Positions 1 to 6,805 of a stretch of DNA of 12,866 bases are shown piece by piece. The translations under genes and the position numbers were made by a program. Source of the DNA: an uncultured Bacillota bacterium (GTDB lineage Bacteria; Bacillota; Clostridia; Christensenellales; UBA1242); contig URWY01000018.1 in NCBI GenBank assembly GCA_900551705.1, positions 1 to 12,866 on the forward strand, in the 5' to 3' direction. Every line of letters starts with the position of its first letter. The stretch's first letter is position 1. The notes beneath the pieces were generated by a model, which had not been told where the DNA came from, ran no database searches, and saw only the letters and a program-made list of their open reading frames with translations.

Positions 1-1
1 A

Positions 2-1318
2 TCAATCAACAAAATTGAAGTCTATCTCACTCTTGAAACACTCCAAGGCGATGCAGATGCAGCAGCCGAAGGTTGGAAAATTGCTAGTCAAGTTGACTTT
101 GCCAAAGTTGACGAAGGTAAGATTGTTAAATCTAACACAACCGAAGTTGTGACAGATGAACAACTCAATGTCACAATCAATGGCAATCAAACAACCCTTG
201 AAACAGTTAAATTCCCTTATGGAGAAGAAACAGTTTTAGAATTTGATAGTAAAAATGTTGAATATGTGGAATTAACATATTCAGATAATACAACTGAAAG
301 GTTCTATGAACTTGAAGCAAGTGAAAATTCTTCGACAAAATATTCTCAAATCCAAGTTTTGGCTGATGAGAATAAAAAAGTCACTGGATATATTGTTGGA
401 TTATTTGGCGGATTGACAGAGTACAATGGTTTTGTTTTTTCAACTAAAAACTGGAACTGGGATTCAAACGACGAACAAGCATTATATTATGATGTTGTCG
501 GCGGAGTTGCTGTTACAGGTTATTATGGTACTTTGCCAGAAACTGGTATTTTAGAAATTCCTTCAAAGCCAACAGTAAGAAGCAGATCTGTTAAAATAGT
601 AATAACAGGTTATGGTAATGATGCTGAAAAATGGGCAGAAGAATTTGAAAAGGTTGTTGGGGGTGTTGCTTATCCATGTAAAGTGGAAGGATATAATGAT
701 GAAATTACAAGCCTAGATATGTTTTATTCTTGGGGTGAAGAAAATTACTATAATAAAAAAGATCAAATACCAACTTCAATGACAATTACATTTGAAACAA
801 TGGTTCAAGCAACAGGTATTTTATCATCAGGTAAAACTGTTGTGGAAATTGGTTCACAAGCGTTTATGAATTCTGAAATTACAGGAATTGATATTCCTAA
901 TACTATTACTAAAATTGGATATGGTGCTTTTGAAGGCAGCGGTTTAACTTCAATTAATATTCCTTCAAGTGTAACAACTTTGGGTGGTAGAGTATTTGCT
1001 GAAACTCAAATTACAAATATTACTATCTCAGATAATGTAACTTCAAATTTACAAAATAGTGATTTTGAAGGTTGTACAAAATTGACATCAGTAATAATTG
1101 GCTCGGGAATAACTTCTATTAGCAATGCGACATTTAGAAAATGTTCAAATCAAATTGAGTTAACAATCAATTCAAGCGTTCCACCAACATTGGTTTTGGA
1201 CAATGAAACTCAATTTGAAAAGGTTACAAAAATTTATGTTCCAGCAGGTAGTTTAAGTGCTTATCAATCTGATACTAACTGGGCAAAATTTGCTTCATTA
1301 TTGGAAGAAAAAGCGTAA
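2..1318 (+). CDS. BspA-like leucine-rich-repeat surface protein, 5' end outside window
   Basis: The reading frame is open from the left edge, so 438 residues of a longer protein are present; the GTG at 149 lies inside it and is not the start. The first ~25 residues (IEVYLTLETLQ then GW) resemble the C-terminal strands of the fibre-like protein encoded at 6806. Then comes a Thr/Glu-rich linker and a VTGYYG segment like those before BspA repeats. From about 833 to 1185 there are LRR_5 (BspA/TpLRR) repeats with the pattern I-G-x-x-A-F, then I-x-I-P/S-x-x-V/I-T-x-I. The protein ends with the usual BspA cap (KIYVPAGSLSAYQ...NW). Such proteins are extracellular adhesins or binding proteins. No C-terminal anchor or sortase signal is present, so attachment, if any, must lie in the missing N-terminus. 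The LRR identification is firm; the ligand is unknown. Confidence 0.85.
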   Translation, partial: SINKIEVYLTLETLQGDADAAAEGWKIASQVDFAKVDEGKIVKSNTTEVVTDEQLNVTINGNQTTLETVKFPYGEETVLEFDSKNVEYVELTYSDNTTERFYELEASENSSTKYSQIQVLADENKKVTGYIVGLFGGLTEYNGFVFSTKNWNWDSNDEQALYYDVVGGVAVTGYYGTLPETGILEIPSKPTVRSRSVKIVITGYGNDAEKWAEEFEKVVGGVAYPCKVEGYNDEITSLDMFYSWGEENYYNKKDQIPTSMTITFETMVQATGILSSGKTVVEIGSQAFMNSEITGIDIPNTITKIGYGAFEGSGLTSINIPSSVTTLGGRVFAETQITNITISDNVTSNLQNSDFEGCTKLTSVIIGSGITSISNATFRKCSNQIELTINSSVPPTLVLDNETQFEKVTKIYVPAGSLSAYQSDTNWAKFASLLEEKA

Positions 1319-1337
1319 TTTAATGGGCTGATCATAT

Positions 1338-1369
1338 AAAAAACTCTCTCGAAATGGGGGAGTTTTTTT
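1338..1369 (+). terminator. Rho-independent terminator of the LRR gene
   Basis: An A-run and ACTCTCTC are followed by a GAAAT loop, GGGGGAG and seven T. The stem pairs through A-T, C-G and G-U pairs. It starts about 20 bases after the LRR stop codon and separates that gene from yunB. Confidence 0.85.
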
Positions 1370-1409
1370 GATGTTGCAAATGTGACGGAAAATTTGCATA
1401 TATATTTAT

Positions 1410-2093
1410 GTGAGATGTTTTAGGGAGAAAAAGGCGCTCTCAATTAGGCAAAAAACGGGAATTGTTATTTCCGTTATTCTTATTATTGTTATTGCAATTC
1501 TGTGTTACATAGAATTTATTGTTAATCCAATCATTTTACAGACGAGCGAGGCAAAGGTAAATGCTTTGGCTCAAAAGGCTGTTGGAAGTGCGATTTATGA
1601 AATTGTTAGCGATGGCAATGTTTATGACAATCTTATTAATATAAATAAGGATACTGATGGTAATATAACTATGATATCTACTAATGCAATTCAAATGAAC
1701 TTGCTTGCGCGGAGGTTGTCAAGGCTTGCGCAGCAAAATTTGGACCAAATTGGCAGTCAGGGAATTCAAATTCCGATTGGCTCGTTTAGTGGTATGCCGA
1801 TTTTTGCGGGGCGAGGTCCGAGTGTGACGATAACCATTGAACCTATTGGGTCGATGTCGACTAAATTTCAAAGCGAGTTCACGCAGGCGGGTGTAAACCA
1901 GACTTTGCATCGAATTTATGTTAATTTATCTGCAAATGTTAGTATAGTTTTGCCAACGGCGCATCAAAAAATCAAAACAAACACGCAAGTTTTGATGTGT
2001 GAAAGCATAATTGTTGGCAAAGTACCAGATGCTTACTTAAATTCAAATAGTTTAGACGAAATGATGAATTTGATACCTAATAAATATAGTTGA
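1410..2093 (+). CDS. yunB: Sporulation protein YunB
   Basis: The product has 227 residues, close to the usual YunB length. Residues ~16-38 form one N-terminal membrane helix. After it come the family features: an acidic/Ala-rich helix (SEAKVNALAQKAV), then IQIPIGSFSGMPIFAGRGP (~119-137), GVNQTLHRIYV, and a C-terminal strand region ending VGKVPDAYL. In Bacillus subtilis yunB is expressed under sigma-E in the mother cell and is needed for normal spore formation; its biochemical role is unknown. The start is GTG at 1410, giving an N-terminus (MRCFREKK) like other YunB proteins. An in-frame stop at 1383 rules out longer forms. No Shine-Dalgarno precedes the GTG; the AGGGAG at 1422-1427 is inside the frame. 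A sigma-E-like box, CATATATA, lies at 1397-1404. No clear terminator follows. Confidence 0.88.
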   Translation: MRCFREKKALSIRQKTGIVISVILIIVIAILCYIEFIVNPIILQTSEAKVNALAQKAVGSAIYEIVSDGNVYDNLININKDTDGNITMISTNAIQMNLLARRLSRLAQQNLDQIGSQGIQIPIGSFSGMPIFAGRGPSVTITIEPIGSMSTKFQSEFTQAGVNQTLHRIYVNLSANVSIVLPTAHQKIKTNTQVLMCESIIVGKVPDAYLNSNSLDEMMNLIPNKYS

Positions 2094-2134
2094 TTAAAAA
2101 TTCTAAAATTTTACATTTTTATTAATTCTATATA

Positions 2135-2163
2135 TTGACAAATTTGCCAATTTGTTTTATACT
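2135..2163 (+). promoter_or_regulatory. Sigma-A promoter of the GLUG-protein gene
   Basis: TTGACA (2135-2140), a 17-base spacer and TATACT (2158-2163). Both boxes are at or near consensus with ideal spacing. Transcription should begin near 2170, directly before AAGGAG (2172-2177) and the ATG at 2184, leaving a leader of only about 14 bases. Confidence 0.8.
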
Positions 2164-2183
2164 CCTTATTGAAGGAGTGAGAT

Positions 2184-5100
2184 ATGAAAAGATTATTAGT
2201 TTATTTCTCAGTTTTAGTAGGTTGCCTTTTCATAGGTTTAACAACTTATTACATGGTAAAAGGCTACGACGAATTTGTAGTTTATAGAGGAGATGGCACT
2301 GCCGTTGAAGTTTCTGCATCAGCAGACACATTCTATATGAATGCTGGCGAAACTGAAAAACTTACAGCAGTGGTTAATAAAAAGAGTGACGACACTGAAA
2401 TTTTGTATGCTTTTGATACAGAAGGTGTTGCAACTTACGACCTTGCAACTGGTGTTTTAACAGCAGTTAAAGGCGGAACAACAAAACTCAAACTTTACAC
2501 GAACAAAGATTCTTTGGGCTTCTACGAATTTGACATTGCTGTTGGCGATGGTTCAGACAACAATGGTTGGATTATTAAATCAGAAGAAGACCTTAAAGCA
2601 ATCGGATCTGTAAGGGAATATCCAGCAGGAAATGCTGTTTGGGAGTTCTCAGACACTTACGAATTACACAATGATATTGAACTTACAGGCGAATGGACAC
2701 CTATCGCTGGTAATTTTGTTAAAGTTGGCTCATCAGTTCAACTTCAATATTTTAGTGGTAAATTCATTGGTAACCAACACACAATTAAAAACTTGACAAT
2801 GACAAAAGACAATTACTATGCAGGATTGTTTGGTGCAGTTAACGAAATGGCTGAAATCACAAGTTTGAAATTGGATAATGTTAACATTAGCGGTTATTAT
2901 TACTATGCTGGTGCGCTTGTTGGTCTTTCAGAAGGCGCAAAGATTGACAGAGTTCAAGTTACAAACGCTAAAATTACAGCAAAAGAATGCACAACATTGA
3001 CAAAATTGAATTACATTGTTTCTTACGATCCAGCAACTGGAAGGGCAGAAACTGAAGTTCAAGACGAAAACAACATCGGCGGAATTGTTGGATTGAATAA
3101 AGCATACATTTCTGGTTCAATAATCAGCCATAGCAAAATTTCGTTATCAACATTTAGTGGAGCAATTTCAGTTCAAGTCACAGCGAGTGTTCCAACATAT
3201 TATTCAATAGGTGGTATTGTTGGATATAACCTTGGTGGAGAAATTCATAACAACAAAGCAACAGTTGTTTATAGTATTGCAGCAGGCATTGCAAACAATC
3301 CAAACACTGCAAAATGCCAAGTTGGTGGAATTATTGGAACATCATACATTCACAATCCAAACGCAAATACATTCACAGAAAATAAAGATAGAGAAGTTGT
3401 TTACGCTATCGTTATGAACAACTTAGCAATAGTAAATTACGATAATGCAACAGCAAGAATGGGCGGGGTTATTGGTCAAGTTGCTTATGCAACACCAGGA
3501 ATCATTATTCCAAGCTCAATTCCTGTAACAGATGCTCTTAAAGCAACAGTTGCAAGAATGAACACAAACATTGCAAGCAGAATTTCTGGAAACTTCTACT
3601 ATGCAAATGGTGCAACAGAATTAACAGCAAATTATGAAAATTGCAATGCAAAAGGTCTTGCAGATCTTAAAAAGATAGAAACATTCAAAAATGCTAACTG
3701 GTCAATCAGCACTCCAGATAAAGCAGGAGAAGAAACACCAGCATGGATCATTGTTGAAGATGAAACTCTTGCAGAAGTTAATTTAGAAGGTGTTAATGAA
3801 AACCATGCATATTCATTAACAGTTATTGAATTAAATCAGGCAAATTTTGCAGAATATGTTGCTAAAATGATGAATAATGCAAATAGGACAGCACAAAAAT
3901 ACTGGTTGTCAAGAGAATATAAATTGGTTGAAGACATTGACCTTGGCGCATTATTTGCAACATGGACACCGATTGCTTATAGAGAAAATGATCCAACATT
4001 CAGCGGAACATTTGATGGTAATGGTCACACAATCAAAAATATGAACATCGTAAATATTAAAGATGTTGACACAAACGAATTGAATTATGTTGCAGTTGGC
4101 TTCTTTGCAAGCGTTGGCACAGCAGGTATTGTTAAAAATGTTAAATTTGAAAATGTTAAAATTGACATGGCAAACTGCGGCGGTGCAATAGCAGGACTTA
4201 ACTATGGTTTAATTGAAAACTGCCAAGTTGTTGATATTAAGATTGCAGACGCAATCAAAGCAGGTTTCGTTGTTGGTCACAACCACGGAATTATCAGAAC
4301 AACAAAGACAGTTGAAGTTAAACAAGTTGAAGGTGAAGAGGCAGCGGAAACAGTTTTACAATATACTGTTCTAGCAAGCACAACAAACACAAATTCAATA
4401 ATAAACAAAAACAAAACAAACAGCATTTTCCTTGGCGGAATTGCAGGTTACAATGATGGGAAAATCATTGGAGCAAAAATTGAATCTAACTTTGAAATAA
4501 CAGGCGAAACAATCGTAGAAGGCGCACTTCTTAAAATGATTGGTGGTATCGCTGGTTATAACGGCGGAGAAATCATTTCAAGCGCAGTTGAAGCTGCTAA
4601 TATCAAAGATATGTCTAGGGTATACACATATATCGGCGGTATTGCAGGACTTTCAAACGGCTTAATTGAAAAATGCCATGCTGGTCTTGCTGGCGAAGGT
4701 TATTCTTCAATTAAAATTATCGCGGAACTCAACCAAGCAAACAATATGGTTGGTGGTATCGTTGGACAACTTTCAATTGATGCAACAATTAAACAATCAT
4801 TTGTAAAAGCAGATATTTCAGCATTCTATGTTGGTGGTATCGCAGCAAACTTGTTCGGTAATGTTCAAGAATGTTATGTCCTTGGAACAATCACTGGCGA
4901 ATATGTTGGTGGTATCGCAGTTAATGTATCATTAACCGACAAACAATCAAAAGGCGGATATGTTGCAGATTGCTATGTTAGAGCAAACCTTGTTGGTAAC
5001 TCAAACAACTCAAAAGTGGCAGGACTTTCAACTTATATTATCCACCCAGGAAAATTTGAAAGAATTATCGTTGCAGCAACTTTCTCAGGTGTTGGCGAAA

Positions 5101-5543
5101 AATATTTTGAATCTTACACAGACACAAGAACCGGTTTCTACAACTTTGTAAATAGTTTTGCGGGAACAAAACTCGGCAAAGTCTATAACATCATCATTGA
5201 CGAATCACTTGCAAAAAAAGAAGATAAAGTTATCAAAAATGGCGGTGCTATTAACTACGAAGGTCAATCAGTTTACTACACAGATTCAACAACAATTAAA
5301 AGCGGCGAATCTTTCTTCACAGACAAAGGTTTCAGCATGACAGAAGGCAGCATTTGGTATATGCCAGCAGGGGAAGATAAATACCCAGAACTCAGAAATT
5401 GCAACATTGACGGCAACTACCAAAATTCAGTTGCAGAAATTGTTGAACCAGTAGAACCTGCACCAGAACCTGCACCAGGAACTGAAACTCCAGAACCTGC
5501 ACCAGGAACTGAAACTCCAGAAACAGGAACAGTAACAGAATAA
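2184..5543 (+). CDS. Membrane-anchored Big_2/GLUG repeat surface protein
   Basis: The product has 1119 residues. Residues 4-25 form a hydrophobic helix after Lys-Arg, with no clear cleavage site, so it may be an uncleaved anchor. Residues ~37-120 resemble a bacterial Ig-like (Big_2) domain. The rest is built of GLUG-type units, at least a dozen, with the core V/I-G-G-I-[VA]-G-x-N-x-G (for example SIGGIVGYN, MIGGIAGYN, YVGGIAANL). It has two halves that start alike: FSGKFIGNQHTIKN (~residue 191) and FSGTFDGNGHTIKN (~605), each after a 'D-I-E/D-L ... W-T-P-I-A' strand. A closing W-Y...YPEL element lies near 1060-1072. The last ~30 residues are a Pro/Glu/Thr tail with an exact 27-base tandem repeat. 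No LPxTG signal or C-terminal helix is present. Inferred role: an extended beta-solenoid at the cell surface, ligand unknown. AAGGAG seven bases before the ATG fixes the start. Confidence 0.88.
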   Translation: MKRLLVYFSVLVGCLFIGLTTYYMVKGYDEFVVYRGDGTAVEVSASADTFYMNAGETEKLTAVVNKKSDDTEILYAFDTEGVATYDLATGVLTAVKGGTTKLKLYTNKDSLGFYEFDIAVGDGSDNNGWIIKSEEDLKAIGSVREYPAGNAVWEFSDTYELHNDIELTGEWTPIAGNFVKVGSSVQLQYFSGKFIGNQHTIKNLTMTKDNYYAGLFGAVNEMAEITSLKLDNVNISGYYYYAGALVGLSEGAKIDRVQVTNAKITAKECTTLTKLNYIVSYDPATGRAETEVQDENNIGGIVGLNKAYISGSIISHSKISLSTFSGAISVQVTASVPTYYSIGGIVGYNLGGEIHNNKATVVYSIAAGIANNPNTAKCQVGGIIGTSYIHNPNANTFTENKDREVVYAIVMNNLAIVNYDNATARMGGVIGQVAYATPGIIIPSSIPVTDALKATVARMNTNIASRISGNFYYANGATELTANYENCNAKGLADLKKIETFKNANWSISTPDKAGEETPAWIIVEDETLAEVNLEGVNENHAYSLTVIELNQANFAEYVAKMMNNANRTAQKYWLSREYKLVEDIDLGALFATWTPIAYRENDPTFSGTFDGNGHTIKNMNIVNIKDVDTNELNYVAVGFFASVGTAGIVKNVKFENVKIDMANCGGAIAGLNYGLIENCQVVDIKIADAIKAGFVVGHNHGIIRTTKTVEVKQVEGEEAAETVLQYTVLASTTNTNSIINKNKTNSIFLGGIAGYNDGKIIGAKIESNFEITGETIVEGALLKMIGGIAGYNGGEIISSAVEAANIKDMSRVYTYIGGIAGLSNGLIEKCHAGLAGEGYSSIKIIAELNQANNMVGGIVGQLSIDATIKQSFVKADISAFYVGGIAANLFGNVQECYVLGTITGEYVGGIAVNVSLTDKQSKGGYVADCYVRANLVGNSNNSKVAGLSTYIIHPGKFERIIVAATFSGVGEKYFESYTDTRTGFYNFVNSFAGTKLGKVYNIIIDESLAKKEDKVIKNGGAINYEGQSVYYTDSTTIKSGESFFTDKGFSMTEGSIWYMPAGEDKYPELRNCNIDGNYQNSVAEIVEPVEPAPEPAPGTETPEPAPGTETPETGTVTE
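4827..4920 (+). repeat. Two identical 19-base copies coding for YVGGIA, 75 bases apart
   Basis: TATGTTGGTGGTATCGCAG occurs at 4827-4845 and 4902-4920, an exact 25-codon period inside the GLUG region. The identity includes third codon positions, so these two units look recently duplicated or homogenised compared with the other, more diverged units. Confidence 0.75.
5466..5519 (+). repeat. Perfect 27-base tandem repeat encoding EPAPGTETP twice
   Basis: The copies at 5466-5492 and 5493-5519 are identical and in frame (nine codons each). They are preceded by a partial copy at 5454-5465 (GAACCTGCACCA). They form the Pro/Thr/Glu-rich C-terminal tail of the GLUG protein. Copy number could change by slippage without breaking the frame. 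Confidence 0.92.
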
Positions 5544-5570
5544 TAAAATTAATTTCTTTTACTCCTTTTT

Positions 5571-5606
5571 AAAAAAAATCGAAGATAAATGTCTTCGGTT
5601 TTTTTT
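5571..5606 (+). terminator. Terminator of the GLUG-protein gene, likely bidirectional
   Basis: A-run, TCGAAGA, loop TAAATG, TCTTCGG, then eight T. The stem pairs fully with one G-U pair. Because it is flanked by A on one side and T on the other, it could also work on the minus strand. Confidence 0.88.
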
Positions 5607-5617
5607 ATTTTCAACAA

Positions 5618-5649
5618 CAAAAAACACCAGTTTAACTGGTGCTTTTTTT
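5618..5649 (-). terminator. Terminator of the ruvX-DUF1292 operon, likely bidirectional
   Basis: CACCAGT and ACTGGTG form a perfect seven-pair stem around a TTA loop, flanked by six A on the left and seven T on the right. It lies immediately after the stop codon of the minus-strand DUF1292 gene. Read on that strand it ends in a T-run, and it can also stop plus-strand readthrough. Confidence 0.85.
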
Positions 5650-5651
5650 AA

Positions 5652-6026
5652 TTATTTGTCTTCTTTCTTTGCTTTGCCTTCGGCTTCGTCTAAAAGTTGA
5701 TAATATTTATCAAAAACTTTGATTGCAATTTCTTCGTTTGTTTCAACAACAAGGTATGAATTGCCGTCTTCGTCGTATTCAACAACAAATACAATCGCTT
5801 CGTCATCGGCTACGCCTTCCATTTCGTCAATAGGTTTTAAAATTGCGTAAATTCTTTCTGATTCTGGAATTACAGCAACTTGTTCAAACTTAATTTCCTT
5901 ATCGTTTTCGTCAAAAAGTGAAATTGGTTCGTCATTGTTTTCGTCTAATAATAAATCTACAATATCAACAACTTCTTCTTTGTGTGCGTGTTCGTGATCA
6001 TGTCCGCAGTTACATTCTTTTGCCAT
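5652..6026 (-). CDS. DUF1292 family protein (YrzB-like)
   Basis: The product has 124 residues and is strongly acidic. The central region (ISLFDENDKEIKFEQVAVIP ... YAILKPIDEMEGVADDEAIVFVVEYDEDGNSYLVVE) matches the DUF1292 pattern: a short beta domain followed by an acidic helix (~98-115). The N-terminus, MAKECNCGHDHEHAH, is rich in Cys and His and could bind a metal ion; such tails occur in clostridial members. No biochemical function is established for the family. The gene starts 17 bases after ruvX and GGAGG (complement of 6033-6037) lies six bases before its ATG, so the two are very likely co-transcribed. This order is that of yrrK-yrzB in Bacillus, which supports the call. Confidence 0.88.
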   Translation of the reverse strand: MAKECNCGHDHEHAHKEEVVDIVDLLLDENNDEPISLFDENDKEIKFEQVAVIPESERIYAILKPIDEMEGVADDEAIVFVVEYDEDGNSYLVVETNEEIAIKVFDKYYQLLDEAEGKAKKEDK

Positions 6027-6043
6027 ATTTAACCTCCATTGGC

Positions 6044-6472
6044 TTAGTTATTTTGCAAATAACTTTCTAATATTAAGGTTGCGGCAACCTTGTCTATAAC
6101 TTCTTTTCGCTTTTCTCGCCTAACTCCAGCAGAAATCAAAAGTTCTTCCGCCTCAACTGATGTTAACCTTTCGTCCACAAATTCAACTGGAATACCAGAA
6201 ATTTCTTCCAGTTTTGCACCAAATGCACGAGTTTTTTCAGCCCTTGCACCTTCGCTGCCGTCCATATTAAGCGGCAACCCCATGACAAACAAGTCCACAT
6301 CGTTTTGCTTGGCAAGATTAGTTATATAGGCAATGTCTTGCTCGCTATTTTTACACTTATATGTTTCTAGCCCGTTGGCTATTGTTCGAGAAAGGTCTGA
6401 CAACGCAATTCCAATTCGCACATCGCCATAATCTAGCCCCATAATTCGATTTAAGTGTAATTCTAACCCCAC
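6044..6472 (-). CDS. ruvX: Putative pre-16S rRNA nuclease / Holliday junction resolvase RuvX (YqgF)
   Basis: The product has 142 residues, the normal length for YqgF/RuvX, an RNase H-fold nuclease thought to mature the 16S rRNA 5' end. All family motifs are visible: MGLDYGDVRIGIALSD with Asp14, VMGLPLNMDGSEG (~64-75), FVDERLTSVEAEE with Asp100, Glu101 and Arg102, and IDKVAATLILESYL with Asp127 near the end. It should therefore be active. Two starts are possible: GTG at 6472 and ATG at 6442. The ATG would drop Arg9-Ile10, which form the first strand in relatives (usually MRIMGLDYG), so I prefer the GTG. An in-frame stop lies 15 bases upstream. Neither start has a Shine-Dalgarno; a -10-like box sits six bases before the GTG. 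The DUF1292 gene follows in the same operon. Confidence 0.93.
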   Translation of the reverse strand: MGLELHLNRIMGLDYGDVRIGIALSDLSRTIANGLETYKCKNSEQDIAYITNLAKQNDVDLFVMGLPLNMDGSEGARAEKTRAFGAKLEEISGIPVEFVDERLTSVEAEELLISAGVRREKRKEVIDKVAATLILESYLQNN

Positions 6473-6478
6473 GCTATG

Positions 6479-6507
6479 ATTATTTCATATTCTAAAAATT
6501 TTTGCAA
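6479..6507 (-). promoter_or_regulatory. Candidate promoter of ruvX-DUF1292
   Basis: On the minus strand, TTGCAA (6507-6502), a 17-base spacer and AATAAT (6484-6479) match four and five of six consensus bases. The -10 box ends six bases before the GTG start of ruvX, so transcription would begin at or next to the start codon. The match is modest and the DNA is AT-rich, so it could be chance. Confidence 0.4.
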
Positions 6508-6570
6508 ATAATTTTTGATATTTTCCAGTTTTTGGAGCAAAATAATTGATGTAGCAATTCAATCATTAGT

Positions 6571-6655
6571 AAAAAAGATTAAAAAAATATAAAAAAAGGA
6601 AAAACAAAAGCAAAAAGTATGGAAAAAGGCAGAAAAATAAAATTTTTTGAAAAAA
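6571..6655 (+). promoter_or_regulatory. Helically phased A-tracts upstream of the fibre-like gene promoter
   Basis: A-runs of four to seven are centred near 6574, 6584, 6594, 6602/6608, 6614, 6625, 6635, 6643 (AAAATTTTTT) and 6653, close to one per DNA turn. Such arrays give intrinsically curved DNA. The last tract ends 13 bases before the -35 box, where A-tracts also act as UP elements for the RNA polymerase alpha subunit. The spacing is read directly; the regulatory role is inferred. Confidence 0.6.
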
Positions 6656-6668
6656 GGGGCTAATTTGT

Positions 6669-6698
6669 TTGACTTGCTGACAAAATGTATTCTATAAT
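6669..6698 (+). promoter_or_regulatory. Sigma-A promoter of the fibre-like gene
   Basis: TTGACT (6669-6674), an 18-base spacer and a perfect TATAAT (6693-6698). Transcription should begin near 6705, giving a leader of about 100 bases before the ATG at 6806, much longer than the leaders inferred for the other genes in the window. Confidence 0.78.
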
Positions 6699-6730
6699 AA
6701 GGTAACTTGTGAAGGGGGTCATTCAAGAGA

Positions 6731-6799
6731 ATGGCGGAAAAAGATTTGAAGTTGCATTCCCAGAGCTTCCAAGAAAACAAGGAAATAAAAAAGGAGTAA
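6731..6799 (+). CDS. Possible 22-residue leader peptide upstream of the fibre-like gene
   Basis: ATG at 6731 opens a 22-codon frame, MAEKDLKLHSQSFQENKEIK then KE, stopping at TAA 6797-6799. AAGGGGG (6712-6718) lies 12 bases upstream, a long but usable spacing. Its last codons (AAG GAG TAA) contain the Shine-Dalgarno of the gene at 6806, so translation of the two could be coupled. A competing frame starts at GTG 6709 and runs 34 codons (MKGVIQENGGKRFEVAFPEL ...), overlapping the ATG at 6806. The two frames cannot be told apart from one sequence, and both may be chance. The peptide matches no family I recognise. Confidence 0.3.
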   Translation: MAEKDLKLHSQSFQENKEIKKE

Positions 6800-6805
6800 A
6801 TTTTT

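Larger units (their letters stand above)
6473..6805. other. Intergenic regulatory interval between ruvX and the fibre-like gene
   Basis: This 333-base divergent gap holds, from left to right, the candidate ruvX promoter, about 60 bases of AT-rich DNA without recognised features, a purine-rich phased A-tract array (6571-6655), a sigma-A promoter (6669-6698), and a ~100-base leader with a possible 22-codon peptide gene. I see no tRNA, known riboswitch or terminator in it. Confidence 0.7.

Noticed and set aside
533..547. LPETG motif in the LRR protein, a possible sortase signal
   Set aside because: It lies in the middle of the protein within a VTGYYG-type beta segment and is not followed by a membrane helix or basic tail.
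2094..2134. Possible terminator after yunB
   Set aside because: AAAATT/AATTTT pairing is possible but there is no GC stem or clean T-run.
4400..5010. Regularly spaced repeats that might suggest a CRISPR array
   Set aside because: The repeats are in frame, diverged and code for the GGIAG core of GLUG units; there are no spacers.
3211..5340. Open frames of 60-68 codons inside the GLUG gene
   Set aside because: They are out-of-frame shadows of a gene with clear domains, and give low-complexity Gln/Leu/Thr products.
6619..6663. 14-codon frame from an ATG within the phased A-tract array (MEKGRKIKFF...)
   Set aside because: It lies upstream of the promoter and inside the A-tract array, with no convincing ribosome binding site.
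6559..6780. Minus-strand 73-residue open frame in the intergenic interval
   Set aside because: It is the complement of the A-rich tract, giving a Phe/Lys-rich product with no family likeness and no ribosome binding site, and it lies across the promoter of the fibre-like gene.
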